Shown here in pieces: positions 26,819 through 34,737 of a stretch of DNA of 64,000 nucleotides (positions are counted from its first letter, which is position 1; the number at the start of each line of letters is the position of its first letter). The position numbers were made by a program, and so were the translations under genes. The stretch comes from an uncultured Eubacteriales bacterium (GTDB lineage: Bacteria; Bacillota; Clostridia; Peptostreptococcales; Anaerovoracaceae), in NCBI GenBank assembly GCA_900545135.1, contig UQXL01000011.1, forward strand, positions 1 through 64,000. The letters are read 5' to 3'. Under the pieces are notes generated by a model, which worked only from the letters and a program-made list of their open reading frames with translations, was not told where the DNA came from and made no database searches.

Positions 26819-29458
26819 ATGCAATACTATTTAAAATCAACTGAAGAAGCTTTAAAAGAAGTCGACTCCAGTACGGAGGGCTTGATGTCGTCAGAAGCGG
26901 AGAAGCGGCTTTCTGCTGATGGCAAGAACAAGCTGAAAGAACCGGAAAAAGATTCTCTGTTTAAAAAGCTTATGCAGCAGTTTGCCGATCCAATGATTAT
27001 AATACTTATCGTAGCGGCGGCCATATCAGGAGTGACTTCGTTCTACTCAGGTGAAAGCTTTGCAGACGTTATCATAATACTGTTTGTAGTAGTTATAAAC
27101 GCCATCCTTGGAGTGTATCAGGAAAGCAAGGCTGAAAAAGCTATAGAAGCTTTGCAGGAAATGGCCTCTGCTACGAGCAAAGTTTACAGAGACGGAAAAA
27201 TTACTACAGTCAAGAGTGAAGACCTGGTAAAAGGAGATATAGTCATTCTGGAAGCCGGAGACGCTGTTCCGGCGGACGGAAGAATAATCCAGTGTGCCAG
27301 CATGAAAATTGAGGAGGCCGCGCTCACGGGAGAAAGCGTGCCTGTAGATAAGACAGAAGAAACTCTTGAACTTGCCGGAGAGAAAGAAATCCCTCTGGGA
27401 GATAGAAAAAACATGGTATATATGGGCAGCACGGTGGTGTACGGAAGAGGAGCCGCTGTCGTATGCGAGACAGGCATGAATACAGAAATGGGAAAGATCG
27501 CAGACGCTTTGGCTCAGGCTAAAGAAGGTAAAACACCGCTGCAGATCAAACTGAGCCAGTTGAGCAAAGTACTGACAGTTCTGGTTCTCGTGATATGCGC
27601 CGTGATATTCGGAGTAAGCCTGCTCAGAGCTGACTCGCTTAACGGAGAAGTAATTCTCGACGTATTTATGGTGGCGGTAAGCTTAGCTGTCGCAGCCATA
27701 CCTGAAGGACTTGCGGCCGTTGTGACCATAGTTCTTTCCATAGGCGTTACCAATATGAGCAAGAGAAACGCTATAATACGCAAGCTGACGGCCGTTGAAA
27801 CACTGGGCTGTGCTCAGATAATATGTTCAGACAAGACGGGAACGCTGACGCAGAACAAGATGACTGTAGTAGATTATTACGGTGATGATGAAAAACTTTT
27901 AGCTCAGGCCATGGCATTGTGCTGCGACGCTAAAATAGAGCAGGGAGATACGGAAGCGACAGGAGAACCTACCGAATGTGCTCTCGTAAATTATGCGTTC
28001 AAATTGGATATAGATAAGAAAGCTGTTGAAGAAAAACTGCCTAGAGTGGAAGAAGTGCCTTTTGACAGCAGCAGAAAGATGATGACTACCATCCATTCAG
28101 ACGTAGCTTCCGGTAAAGTGATACAATATACCAAGGGTGCTCCTGACGAAGTCCTCAAGAAATGTACTATGATCCTGGACGGTGGGACTGCAAGACCGAT
28201 AACTCAGGAAGACAAAGATAATATTCTCAAGGCCAATAAAAACATGGCCGACAAGGCCCTCAGAGTTCTCATGGCGTCGCAGAAGATATATGACGCTGTA
28301 CCTGATAAGGTAAGCGCGGAAGCAGTCGAGAATGATCTCTGTTTCCTCGGACTCGTGGGAATGATAGACCCGGTAAGACCTGAAGTCAAAGCGGCGATAG
28401 AAGAATGTGACAGCGCAGGAATAACTCCTGTAATGATAACGGGCGACCACGTAGATACGGCAGCAGCCATAGGAAGAGAACTCGGCATCTTGTCAGGCGG
28501 TAGAAAAGCCATAACAGGAGCCATGCTTAATGAGATGGACGATGAAACCTTTGAAAAGGAAATCGAGAGCATAGGCGTATATGCCCGTGTTCAGCCTGAA
28601 CATAAGGTCAGAATCGTAAATATGTGGAAGAAGAAGGGATACGTTACCGCCATGACCGGTGACGGAGTCAATGACGCGCCTAGCATAAAGTCAGCAGACA
28701 TAGGCGTGGGAATGGGTATTACCGGAACGGACGTAACAAAGAATGTCGCCGATATGGTTCTCGCTGACGATAACTTTGCTACCATAGTCGGAGCAGTTGC
28801 GGAAGGAAGACGAATCTACGACAACATACGTAAGGCCATTCAGTTCCTGCTGGCTTCAAATATGAGTGAAGTTATAAGTATATTTACTGCAACGATGCTT
28901 GGATTTACAATTCTGCATCCTGTTCATCTGCTGTGGATAAATCTGGTTACAGACTGCTTCCCTGCACTGGCCCTCGGCGTAGAAAGGCCTGAAGCGGATA
29001 TAATGAAGAGAAAGCCGAGAAAAACCAGCGACGGAGTTTTCTCAGGCGGACTGGGTGTAGACATGGTATATCAGGGCGTTATCCTCGCAGGACTCACACT
29101 GATAGCATACTTCGTAGGCCATTACATTGAGTCAGGTGTATGGGAAATAGCTACAAGTCCAGATGGAACCACGATGGCGTTCCTGACTCTTTCCATGGCT
29201 GAAATATTCCACAGCTTCAACATGCGTTCGCAGAGAGGAAGCATATTCAGCATTAAGCACTGGAACCCATCTCTTACTTGGGCAGGTATTGCCAGCTTCA
29301 TTTGCACATCTCTTGTTATATATGTGCCGTTCCTCTCGGAAGCCTTTGAGTTTGAGCACATAAGCCTGATGGAATATGCAATCGCTATAGGCCTGGCATT
29401 CTGTATAATTCCTATCGTTGAGATAGTAAAACTGGTGCAGAGAAAAATGGCGAAATAA
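26819..29458 (+). CDS. P-type cation-transporting ATPase, probable Mn2+/Ca2+ exporter
   Basis: An 879-residue P2-type ATPase. The N-terminal cation_ATPase_N segment (STEEALKEVDSS) is followed by helices M1-M2, actuator motif TGES, helix M4 with PEGLAAVV, the phosphorylation site CSDKTGTLTQN, the nucleotide domain KGAPD, the hinge MTGDGVNDAPSIK and six C-terminal helices. The class is SERCA-like. The Mn2+ riboswitch in front argues that it exports manganese when the ion is in excess. No other gene shares its transcript; a hairpin follows at 29485. Confidence 0.92.
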   Translation: MQYYLKSTEEALKEVDSSTEGLMSSEAEKRLSADGKNKLKEPEKDSLFKKLMQQFADPMIIILIVAAAISGVTSFYSGESFADVIIILFVVVINAILGVYQESKAEKAIEALQEMASATSKVYRDGKITTVKSEDLVKGDIVILEAGDAVPADGRIIQCASMKIEEAALTGESVPVDKTEETLELAGEKEIPLGDRKNMVYMGSTVVYGRGAAVVCETGMNTEMGKIADALAQAKEGKTPLQIKLSQLSKVLTVLVLVICAVIFGVSLLRADSLNGEVILDVFMVAVSLAVAAIPEGLAAVVTIVLSIGVTNMSKRNAIIRKLTAVETLGCAQIICSDKTGTLTQNKMTVVDYYGDDEKLLAQAMALCCDAKIEQGDTEATGEPTECALVNYAFKLDIDKKAVEEKLPRVEEVPFDSSRKMMTTIHSDVASGKVIQYTKGAPDEVLKKCTMILDGGTARPITQEDKDNILKANKNMADKALRVLMASQKIYDAVPDKVSAEAVENDLCFLGLVGMIDPVRPEVKAAIEECDSAGITPVMITGDHVDTAAAIGRELGILSGGRKAITGAMLNEMDDETFEKEIESIGVYARVQPEHKVRIVNMWKKKGYVTAMTGDGVNDAPSIKSADIGVGMGITGTDVTKNVADMVLADDNFATIVGAVAEGRRIYDNIRKAIQFLLASNMSEVISIFTATMLGFTILHPVHLLWINLVTDCFPALALGVERPEADIMKRKPRKTSDGVFSGGLGVDMVYQGVILAGLTLIAYFVGHYIESGVWEIATSPDGTTMAFLTLSMAEIFHSFNMRSQRGSIFSIKHWNPSLTWAGIASFICTSLVIYVPFLSEAFEFEHISLMEYAIAIGLAFCIIPIVEIVKLVQRKMAK

Positions 29459-29484
29459 TTAAACTTAGTTCACATGTTAAACAT

Positions 29485-29527
29485 AAGCCCGGCTTGGCAG
29501 TGCGGATGCTGCTGTCTGCCGGGCTTT
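29485..29527 (+). terminator. Hairpin after the P-type ATPase
   Basis: AAGCCCGGC pairs with GCCGGGCTT, with an inner CAG/CTG extension. Only TTT follows, so termination may be partial. Confidence 0.55.
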
Positions 29528-29645
29528 AGCGTGGAAGCAATTTTCCAGGCAGCTTATAGGCAGATATGTATGTTTTTTATAGTCCATGGCTTAACGGATG
29601 AATTGTTAAATAAACGTCAAACAATCAAAAGAGAGCAAAATAAGG

Positions 29646-29674
29646 TTAACATATCAGACAGGTTGTGTTATAAT
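29646..29674 (+). promoter_or_regulatory. Sigma-A promoter without a downstream gene
   Basis: TTAACA, exactly 17 bases, TATAAT. The start point near 29681 would transcribe the long inverted repeat at 29691-29903. Confidence 0.6.
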
Positions 29675-29690
29675 AAATTACCGCAAAACT

Positions 29691-29903
29691 GTTATTTCTT
29701 TCAAAGAACAGGCAAAACGACGGCTCACAGCTCTGTTTTCAGGAAATCAAAATAACTCGCCGCTTCTTTTGAAGAACACGGCTCACAGTTGGCGTGGCCA
29801 GCGGCATGAAAATAGCCTCCGGGCTCAAAAAGATTTTGATTCCAAGCTGAAAACATATGCGGCTTCGCCTGTTTTGCAAGCTGTTCTTTTCAATGAAATA
29901 AAG
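29691..29903 (+). ncRNA. Long imperfect hairpin, candidate non-coding RNA or MITE-like element
   Basis: The outer arms TTATTTCTTTCAAAGAACAG and CTGTTCTTTTCAATGAAATA are inverted repeats with few mismatches. Further inward pairs follow: GCAAAAC/GTTTTGC, GTTTTCAG/CTGAAAAC and AATCAAAAT/ATTTTGATT. A GCCGCT/AGCGGC hairpin sits near the centre. The region has no credible protein. It is preceded by a clean promoter, so an RNA product is plausible; a miniature inverted-repeat element is the alternative. Confidence 0.5.
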
Positions 29904-29967
29904 ATTTTGTGATGATTTATACGGCAAAAGTGTCAGTCGAATTACAGTGGTCACACCTGTTTTGTGG

Positions 29968-30034
29968 TATAATGAACCCAACATTGTATTGTTCGGCGTT
30001 GCCGCAAGGTAGGGTTCATTGAATCACTTTGCCA
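29968..30034 (+). ncRNA. Repeated structured RNA candidate, copy 1
   Basis: An extended -10 box (TGGTATAAT) runs straight into GAACCC, which can pair with GGGTTC 35-40 bases later. Inside lies the hairpin CGGC-GTT-GCCG followed by GCAAGG, which can pair with CTTTGC downstream, giving a pseudoknot. The 46 bases from 29989 to 30034 are identical to 44007-44052. It lies in the leader of the pantothenate kinase gene. Confidence 0.6.
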
Positions 30035-30084
30035 GACTTGTTTTGTGGTATAATGTCCGCAGACTTTGCACGAAAGGAAATGAT

Positions 30085-30924
30085 ATGGGAATCGTCGTAG
30101 GAATTGATATAGGAGGAAGCACTACCAAAATTGCGGGATTTGACGGAAGCAGGATGTTGGTGCCGGTACAAATTTCGGCAAACAGCGCTGTGGCGTCTCT
30201 GTTCGGGGCGTTCGGCAAATTTTTATACGACAATAATCTTGAGCTTTCAGAGATAGATCAAGTCAACCTGACCGGCGTTGGAAGCAGCAATATCACGCAA
30301 AAGATTTACGGGCTGCCGACATATAAAGTGGACGAGTTTTCAGCCAACGGCGTAGGCGGAGGATATTTTGCCGGAGGAAAGAACGATTTCATGGTCGTCA
30401 GCATGGGAACGGGAACCTCCTACGTGAGAGTTCAGAATAATATTCCTACGCATCTCGGCGGTATAGGCATAGGAGGAGGAACCATAACGGGGCTTTCCAA
30501 GCTTATGCTCAATACTGACGACGTAGATAAGATACGGGAGATGGCTGCTGAGGGCAAGATAGGAAATATAGACCTCAGGATAGGCGATATATCTAAAAAC
30601 CCTCTGCCAGGACTCGACCTTGAGATCACGGCTTCAAACTTTGGAAAGGCTTCGTCAAGAGCCAGCAGTGAAGATAAGGCAGCCGGCATAGTCCATATGG
30701 TGATCGAGACCATATGCCAGACGGCAGTTCTCATAGCCAACGGAAACAACATAAAGGATTTCGTACTGATAGGAAATCTGATAAATTTCCCGGAGTGCTG
30801 GAGAGTGTGCGACATGATAAAGCTCATGTATCCGGATGTTAATTTTATAATACCCGAGGATGGAGAATACGGGACTGCTATAGGCACGGCGCTTGCCGAT
30901 AAATGCTGCCTGAAGCCCGTATAG
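30085..30924 (+). CDS. coaW: Type II pantothenate kinase
   Basis: Phosphorylates pantothenate, the first step of coenzyme A synthesis. The 279-residue ASKHA-fold protein has the phosphate-1 motif GIDIGGSTTKIAGF, the MGTGTSYV phosphate-2 loop and GGGTITGLSKL. It is related to the eukaryotic/staphylococcal type II enzymes. The start was set at the ATG after GAAAGGAAA; the frame is open 22 codons further upstream into the repeated leader element. Confidence 0.9.
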   Translation: MGIVVGIDIGGSTTKIAGFDGSRMLVPVQISANSAVASLFGAFGKFLYDNNLELSEIDQVNLTGVGSSNITQKIYGLPTYKVDEFSANGVGGGYFAGGKNDFMVVSMGTGTSYVRVQNNIPTHLGGIGIGGGTITGLSKLMLNTDDVDKIREMAAEGKIGNIDLRIGDISKNPLPGLDLEITASNFGKASSRASSEDKAAGIVHMVIETICQTAVLIANGNNIKDFVLIGNLINFPECWRVCDMIKLMYPDVNFIIPEDGEYGTAIGTALADKCCLKPV

Positions 30925-31587
30925 GTGAATATGAAAAATAAATTTTGCGGAGTGATGAATCTGGCAGCTGCTGTCTTTGCGGCAGCTGCCGTTATATGTA
31001 TATCTGTAACGGTCACCGTTTTGTTCAGGCCGCTTTACTATTTTGACATGGGATATCTGAATATTTCCGAATATTCCGGGATTTCTGAAGAAGTGATAAA
31101 AGCCAACTACGACGCTCTGATAGATTATAACCTGCTGGGAGGGCCTTCTGAGCTGGTATTTCCGACGATGAGCATGTCGCGTGAAGGCGAGATTCATTTT
31201 GAAGAGGTGAAGGATATCTTCATTTCCATGCAGATTATATCTATTATAGCGCTTATTCTCCTGACCGCATGGATCGTCGTTTATGCAAAGAGAAAAAGCG
31301 CAGCCTTTCAATGGATGAAGCTCACCGGAGCAGTGGTTGCCATAGTTGTGGCAGCGGTGGGAGCCGCAGTGCTGATAGATTGGAACTGGGCGTTTACGAC
31401 GATGCATAAAGTTTTTTTCAGAAATGATTTTTGGATCTTCGACGCGAAAACAGACCCTGTCATAAATATCCTGCCGGAGCAGTTCTTTATGCACTGCGGG
31501 ATAATGATAATTGTGCTGGCGATCGTTCAGATAATCGCGCTCCAGTTGATTTACAGGAGGTTGAAACGCAGAAGAAATGAATTTTAA
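30925..31587 (+). CDS. TIGR01906 family membrane protein, Lit-like lipoprotein transacylase
   Basis: A 220-residue protein with four membrane helices and the family pattern: an extracytoplasmic loop with NYDALIDYNLLGG, EIHFEEVKDIF before helix 2, and DPVINILPEQFF before helix 4. The family (DUF1461) includes Lit, which moves an acyl chain within diacylglyceryl-lipoproteins to make the lyso form. lgt, which makes the substrate of Lit, lies 1.4 kb away. Start GTG 30925 directly follows the coaW stop; ATG 30931 is an alternative. Confidence 0.72.
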   Translation: MNMKNKFCGVMNLAAAVFAAAAVICISVTVTVLFRPLYYFDMGYLNISEYSGISEEVIKANYDALIDYNLLGGPSELVFPTMSMSREGEIHFEEVKDIFISMQIISIIALILLTAWIVVYAKRKSAAFQWMKLTGAVVAIVVAAVGAAVLIDWNWAFTTMHKVFFRNDFWIFDAKTDPVINILPEQFFMHCGIMIIVLAIVQIIALQLIYRRLKRRRNEF

Positions 31588-31804
31588 ACGAATGTTTTTC
31601 CGATTATATGACAGAAAGATTTCAGACGGGACGATAACCTTTTCGCAGCTTGGAATAAGTAAAACAGACTTTACCAGGCTTTGCACAGAAGAAAATTTTG
31701 CTTTCGATGAAGAAACGATATTGAGGATAAGCAAAATAATGAAGCTGAGCGGGGAAGAGGAGGAAGAACTGCTGAAATATGCGGCAAGCAGTGCAGAAAA
31801 TTAA
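31577..31804 (+). CDS. Small hypothetical protein
   Basis: A 75-residue cytoplasmic protein (MNFKRMFFRLYDRKISDGTITFSQLGISKTDF...) that overlaps the end of the Lit-like gene by 11 bases and is therefore probably cotranslated. The helical arrangement and SQLGISKTDFTRLC segment suggest a small helix-turn-helix-like fold, similar to short MerR/Cro-like regulators, but this is weak. Confidence 0.6.
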   Translation: MNFKRMFFRLYDRKISDGTITFSQLGISKTDFTRLCTEENFAFDEETILRISKIMKLSGEEEEELLKYAASSAEN

Positions 31805-31824
31805 AATGCAGTGAAGTAAAAATA

Positions 31825-31855
31825 AAAAGTCTGGTATCTAGATACCGGACTTTTG
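31825..31855. terminator. Bidirectional terminator
   Basis: AAAAGTCTGGTATC and GATACCGGACTTTT are near-perfect inverted repeats with a central TA, flanked by A and T runs. It serves the 30085-31804 operon on the plus strand and ychF on the minus strand. Confidence 0.82.
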
Positions 31856-31881
31856 TAATTATATCTGGCAGAGGCGGATAA

Positions 31882-32973
31882 TCATACATTGAAGAGGAAA
31901 TGCATCACATCTCCGTCCTTGACCACATAGTCCTTGCCTTCGGAACGGACGAGGCCTTTTTCTTTAGCTGTAGCTAAGTTTCCGCCGCATTCGATGAGCT
32001 TTTCATAAGCGATGGTTTCCGCACGTATGAACCCCTTTTCAAAATCGGAGTGTATTTTGCCGGCAGCGCCGGGAGCCTTGGTTCCGCGCCTTATGGTCCA
32101 GGCCCTTACTTCAGGCTCGCCTGCCGTAAGGAAGGAAATTAGATCCAGAAGAGAATAAGACGCTTTTATGAGCTGGTCGAGACCTGATTCTTCTATGCCC
32201 AGTTCCTGCAGGAAAAGCGCTCTTTCATCGTCATCCAGTTCCGCGACTTCGGCCTCGATTTCAGCACATATTACGGTGACCTCAGCGTTTTCTGAAGCGG
32301 CTATTTCGCGAACTTTTTTGACATATTCATTGTCTCCCGAGGAGACTTCGCTGTCGGATACATTGGCGACGTAAATTATAGGCTTATATGAAAGCAAGTC
32401 GAGGGTTTTTACAAAGGAGGCTTCATCTTCCTCCAGGTTCATGGCGCGTGCATTCTTACCTTCGCCCAGCCAGGAATAAATTCTGTTTAAAAGATCGAGC
32501 TCGCCCTGCAGCTTTTTATCGGCTTTAGCCGCTTTAGCTGCTTTTTGTATACGCCTTTCCAGCATTTCCATATCGGATAGGAGCAGCTCGGTATTTATGG
32601 TTTCGATGTCGGAAACGGGGTCTATGTGGCCTCCCACGTGGACGATGTTGTCGTTTTCAAAGCATCTGACTACATGGACTATAGCGTCCACTTCGCGTAT
32701 ATGGCCGAGAAATTTGTTGCCGAGGCCCTCGCCTTTAGAGGCGCCTTTTACAAGCCCTGCTATGTCGCAGAACTCGATGGTGGTGTATATGGTTTTCTTT
32801 GAGTTGTACATATCGTGCAGCACTTTGAGGCGTTCATCAGGAACGGTCACAACGCCTACATTGGGCTCTATAGTGCAGAAAGGATAATTTGCGGCCTCTG
32901 CGCCTGCCTTTGTTATTGCGTTGAATAAAGTGCTTTTTCCCACATTGGGAAGTCCGACGATTCCTAGTCTCAT
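31882..32973 (-). CDS. ychF: Redox-regulated ATPase YchF
   Basis: A 363-residue Obg-family P-loop protein that binds ATP. It has G1 GLPNVGKST, G3 DIAGLV, the NxxE-type altered G4 region (IYVANVSDSE) and the TGS-like C-terminal domain (EVRAWTIRRGTKAPGAAGKIHSDFEKGFIRAE). The start at MRLGIVG follows AAAGGAG; the frame extends upstream without a binding site. The gene lies 22 bases after lgt. Confidence 0.96.
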   Translation of the reverse strand: MRLGIVGLPNVGKSTLFNAITKAGAEAANYPFCTIEPNVGVVTVPDERLKVLHDMYNSKKTIYTTIEFCDIAGLVKGASKGEGLGNKFLGHIREVDAIVHVVRCFENDNIVHVGGHIDPVSDIETINTELLLSDMEMLERRIQKAAKAAKADKKLQGELDLLNRIYSWLGEGKNARAMNLEEDEASFVKTLDLLSYKPIIYVANVSDSEVSSGDNEYVKKVREIAASENAEVTVICAEIEAEVAELDDDERALFLQELGIEESGLDQLIKASYSLLDLISFLTAGEPEVRAWTIRRGTKAPGAAGKIHSDFEKGFIRAETIAYEKLIECGGNLATAKEKGLVRSEGKDYVVKDGDVMHFLFNV

Positions 32974-32995
32974 GGAAGTTCTCCTTTGTTTAAAT

Positions 32996-33760
32996 TTATT
33001 TGTTTTGCATGTTGTCTGAGCGTAAAGCCTGTCTGCGCAGGAAAACATATATTACCGCGCAGCCTGCTATCAAAGCGAGGCTTAATACTTGAGCCTGGCG
33101 CAGCGGACCTATCATGAGGCTGTCTGTTCTCAGACCCTCGACGAAGAATCTTTCAACGGAATATAGGATCCCATATAAGCAAACGATTTGTCCCGGAAAC
33201 CTGCGGTTATTTTTAGAAAAGTACATCAAAAATATGAACAGCAGGAAACACCAGATAGATTCGTACAGGAAAGTGGGATGGTAGCCCGTTCCGTCGATTA
33301 TCTGAGCCCATGGCAGGTCAGTAGGCCCTCCGTGGGCCTCTTCGTTGAAAAAATTGCCCCAGCGGCCGATCGCCTGAGCCAGTGGTATAACGGGCGCAAT
33401 GAGGTCTGCCGCATCCAGGAATTTGACTTTATAATGTCTGCATACGAAGTAGCTGACGATAAAGCATAATATCAAGCCGCCGTGGACTGCTAGCCCGCCG
33501 TTTCTGATATTGAAAATTTCAGACAGGTTGCCGGAAAAATCATCCCAGCTGAATATTACATAGTAAAGCCTTGCGCCGATGACTGCCGAGGGAATTATCC
33601 ATATAGTGAGGGTAAGTATAAAATCAGGATCGATTCCGTACTTAGGCGCGCGCATGTAAGAAATAATTACGGCCAGCATAAAGCCTATGCCTATGAGAAG
33701 GCCGTACCACATTATGTCCAGGCCAAAAATGCTGAACGCTACCGGATCAGGTGCTCTCAT
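32996..33760 (-). CDS. lgt: Prolipoprotein diacylglyceryl transferase
   Basis: Transfers diacylglyceryl from phosphatidylglycerol to the lipobox cysteine. The 254-residue, seven-helix protein has the Lgt signature GRWGNFFNEEAHG and the HGG motif (NGGLAVHGGL). GGAGAT precedes the ATG on the minus strand. It heads an operon with ychF. Confidence 0.95.
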   Translation of the reverse strand: MRAPDPVAFSIFGLDIMWYGLLIGIGFMLAVIISYMRAPKYGIDPDFILTLTIWIIPSAVIGARLYYVIFSWDDFSGNLSEIFNIRNGGLAVHGGLILCFIVSYFVCRHYKVKFLDAADLIAPVIPLAQAIGRWGNFFNEEAHGGPTDLPWAQIIDGTGYHPTFLYESIWCFLLFIFLMYFSKNNRRFPGQIVCLYGILYSVERFFVEGLRTDSLMIGPLRQAQVLSLALIAGCAVIYVFLRRQALRSDNMQNK

Positions 33761-33896
33761 CTCAAATCTCCTTTTGTGTATTGATACGATACCTTTTGAG
33801 GGTTTCGTGTTCTTTGACGGGTATTGTTTTTAAGCTTTCATACTATTATACAAAAAAAACTACCAAATGTCATCAAAGTTTGGTACTATTTTTAAC

Positions 33897-34658
33897 ATGA
33901 AGTATGAAAATATTGTTGCAGGAAAATTCATATCGAGACCTAACCGATTTATTGCCGACGTATATGTGGAAAGCGGATCAGGCATGGACAGCGCGGCAGA
34001 CGCGATTGCCATGGAAAGCGAGGCTGTTAAGGCGCACGTTAAGAACACGGGAAGGCTGGGAGAACTTTTAGTTCCGGGAGCAAAGATATATCTGGAAGAT
34101 CATTTCGGGCACATGGGGAGCAGGAAGATGAGATACTCTCTCATAGCGGTCGAAAAACAGATTGAATTGGGAACACTGCTGGCAAATATAGATTCTCAGG
34201 CGCCGAATAAAATCGTAAAAGAGGCTATTGAAGAGGGAAAACTTAGATTTTTCGGAGCAAATTCAGACGAGCTGACGATCAAGCCTGAAGCTGTGTACGG
34301 AGATTCTAGACTGGATTTTAAAATCAGCGGAAAAAACGGCTCTGAAGCTCTCATTGAGGTAAAAGGAGTTACGCTGGAGTCAGATGGAATCGCCTCTTTC
34401 CCCGATGCGCCCACAGAGAGGGGCATAAAGCATCTTAAGGAGCTGGAAAAGGCTGTCGCTGAAGATAAGGAAGCTTTTGTCATATTCGTGCTGCAGATGA
34501 AAGGAATGAAGCTTTTCAGACCCAACGACGAAAAGCATAAGGCTTTCGGCGACGCTTTGAGGCATGCTGCAGCAAACGGCGTCAGAGTCATGGCTTTTGA
34601 ATGTGACGTATCGAAGGATCAGATAAAATTATCAGGTCAGGTAGAGACAGAATTGTAG
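33897..34658 (+). CDS. sfsA: SfsA family DNA/RNA nuclease-like protein
   Basis: A 253-residue protein with the SfsA signatures RPNRFIADV, HVKNTGRLGELL and the PD-(D/E)XK-like core (SRLDFKI ... ALIEVKGVTL). The start is set at MKYENIV, the family N-terminus. No ribosome binding site precedes it, and a TACTAT -10-like box lies only 7 bases upstream, so the mRNA may be leaderless. Divergent from lgt. Confidence 0.9.
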   Translation: MKYENIVAGKFISRPNRFIADVYVESGSGMDSAADAIAMESEAVKAHVKNTGRLGELLVPGAKIYLEDHFGHMGSRKMRYSLIAVEKQIELGTLLANIDSQAPNKIVKEAIEEGKLRFFGANSDELTIKPEAVYGDSRLDFKISGKNGSEALIEVKGVTLESDGIASFPDAPTERGIKHLKELEKAVAEDKEAFVIFVLQMKGMKLFRPNDEKHKAFGDALRHAAANGVRVMAFECDVSKDQIKLSGQVETEL

Positions 34659-34662
34659 AAAT

Positions 34663-34694
34663 AAACCGGTCAATCGCATGGAATGACCGGTTTT
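34663..34694. terminator. Terminator between convergent sfsA and the antiporter
   Basis: AAACCGGTCA and TGACCGGTTTT form a 10-bp stem with an 11-base loop; usable from both strands. Confidence 0.8.
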
Positions 34695-34737
34695 GCTGTT
34701 TCGGTGCGTAAATATATGTTTGAATGAAAAGCTACGA

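Noticed and set aside
29474..29755. 93-codon ORF after the P-type ATPase
   Set aside because: Overlaps a terminator-like hairpin, a promoter and the long inverted repeat; no family resemblance or ribosome binding site.
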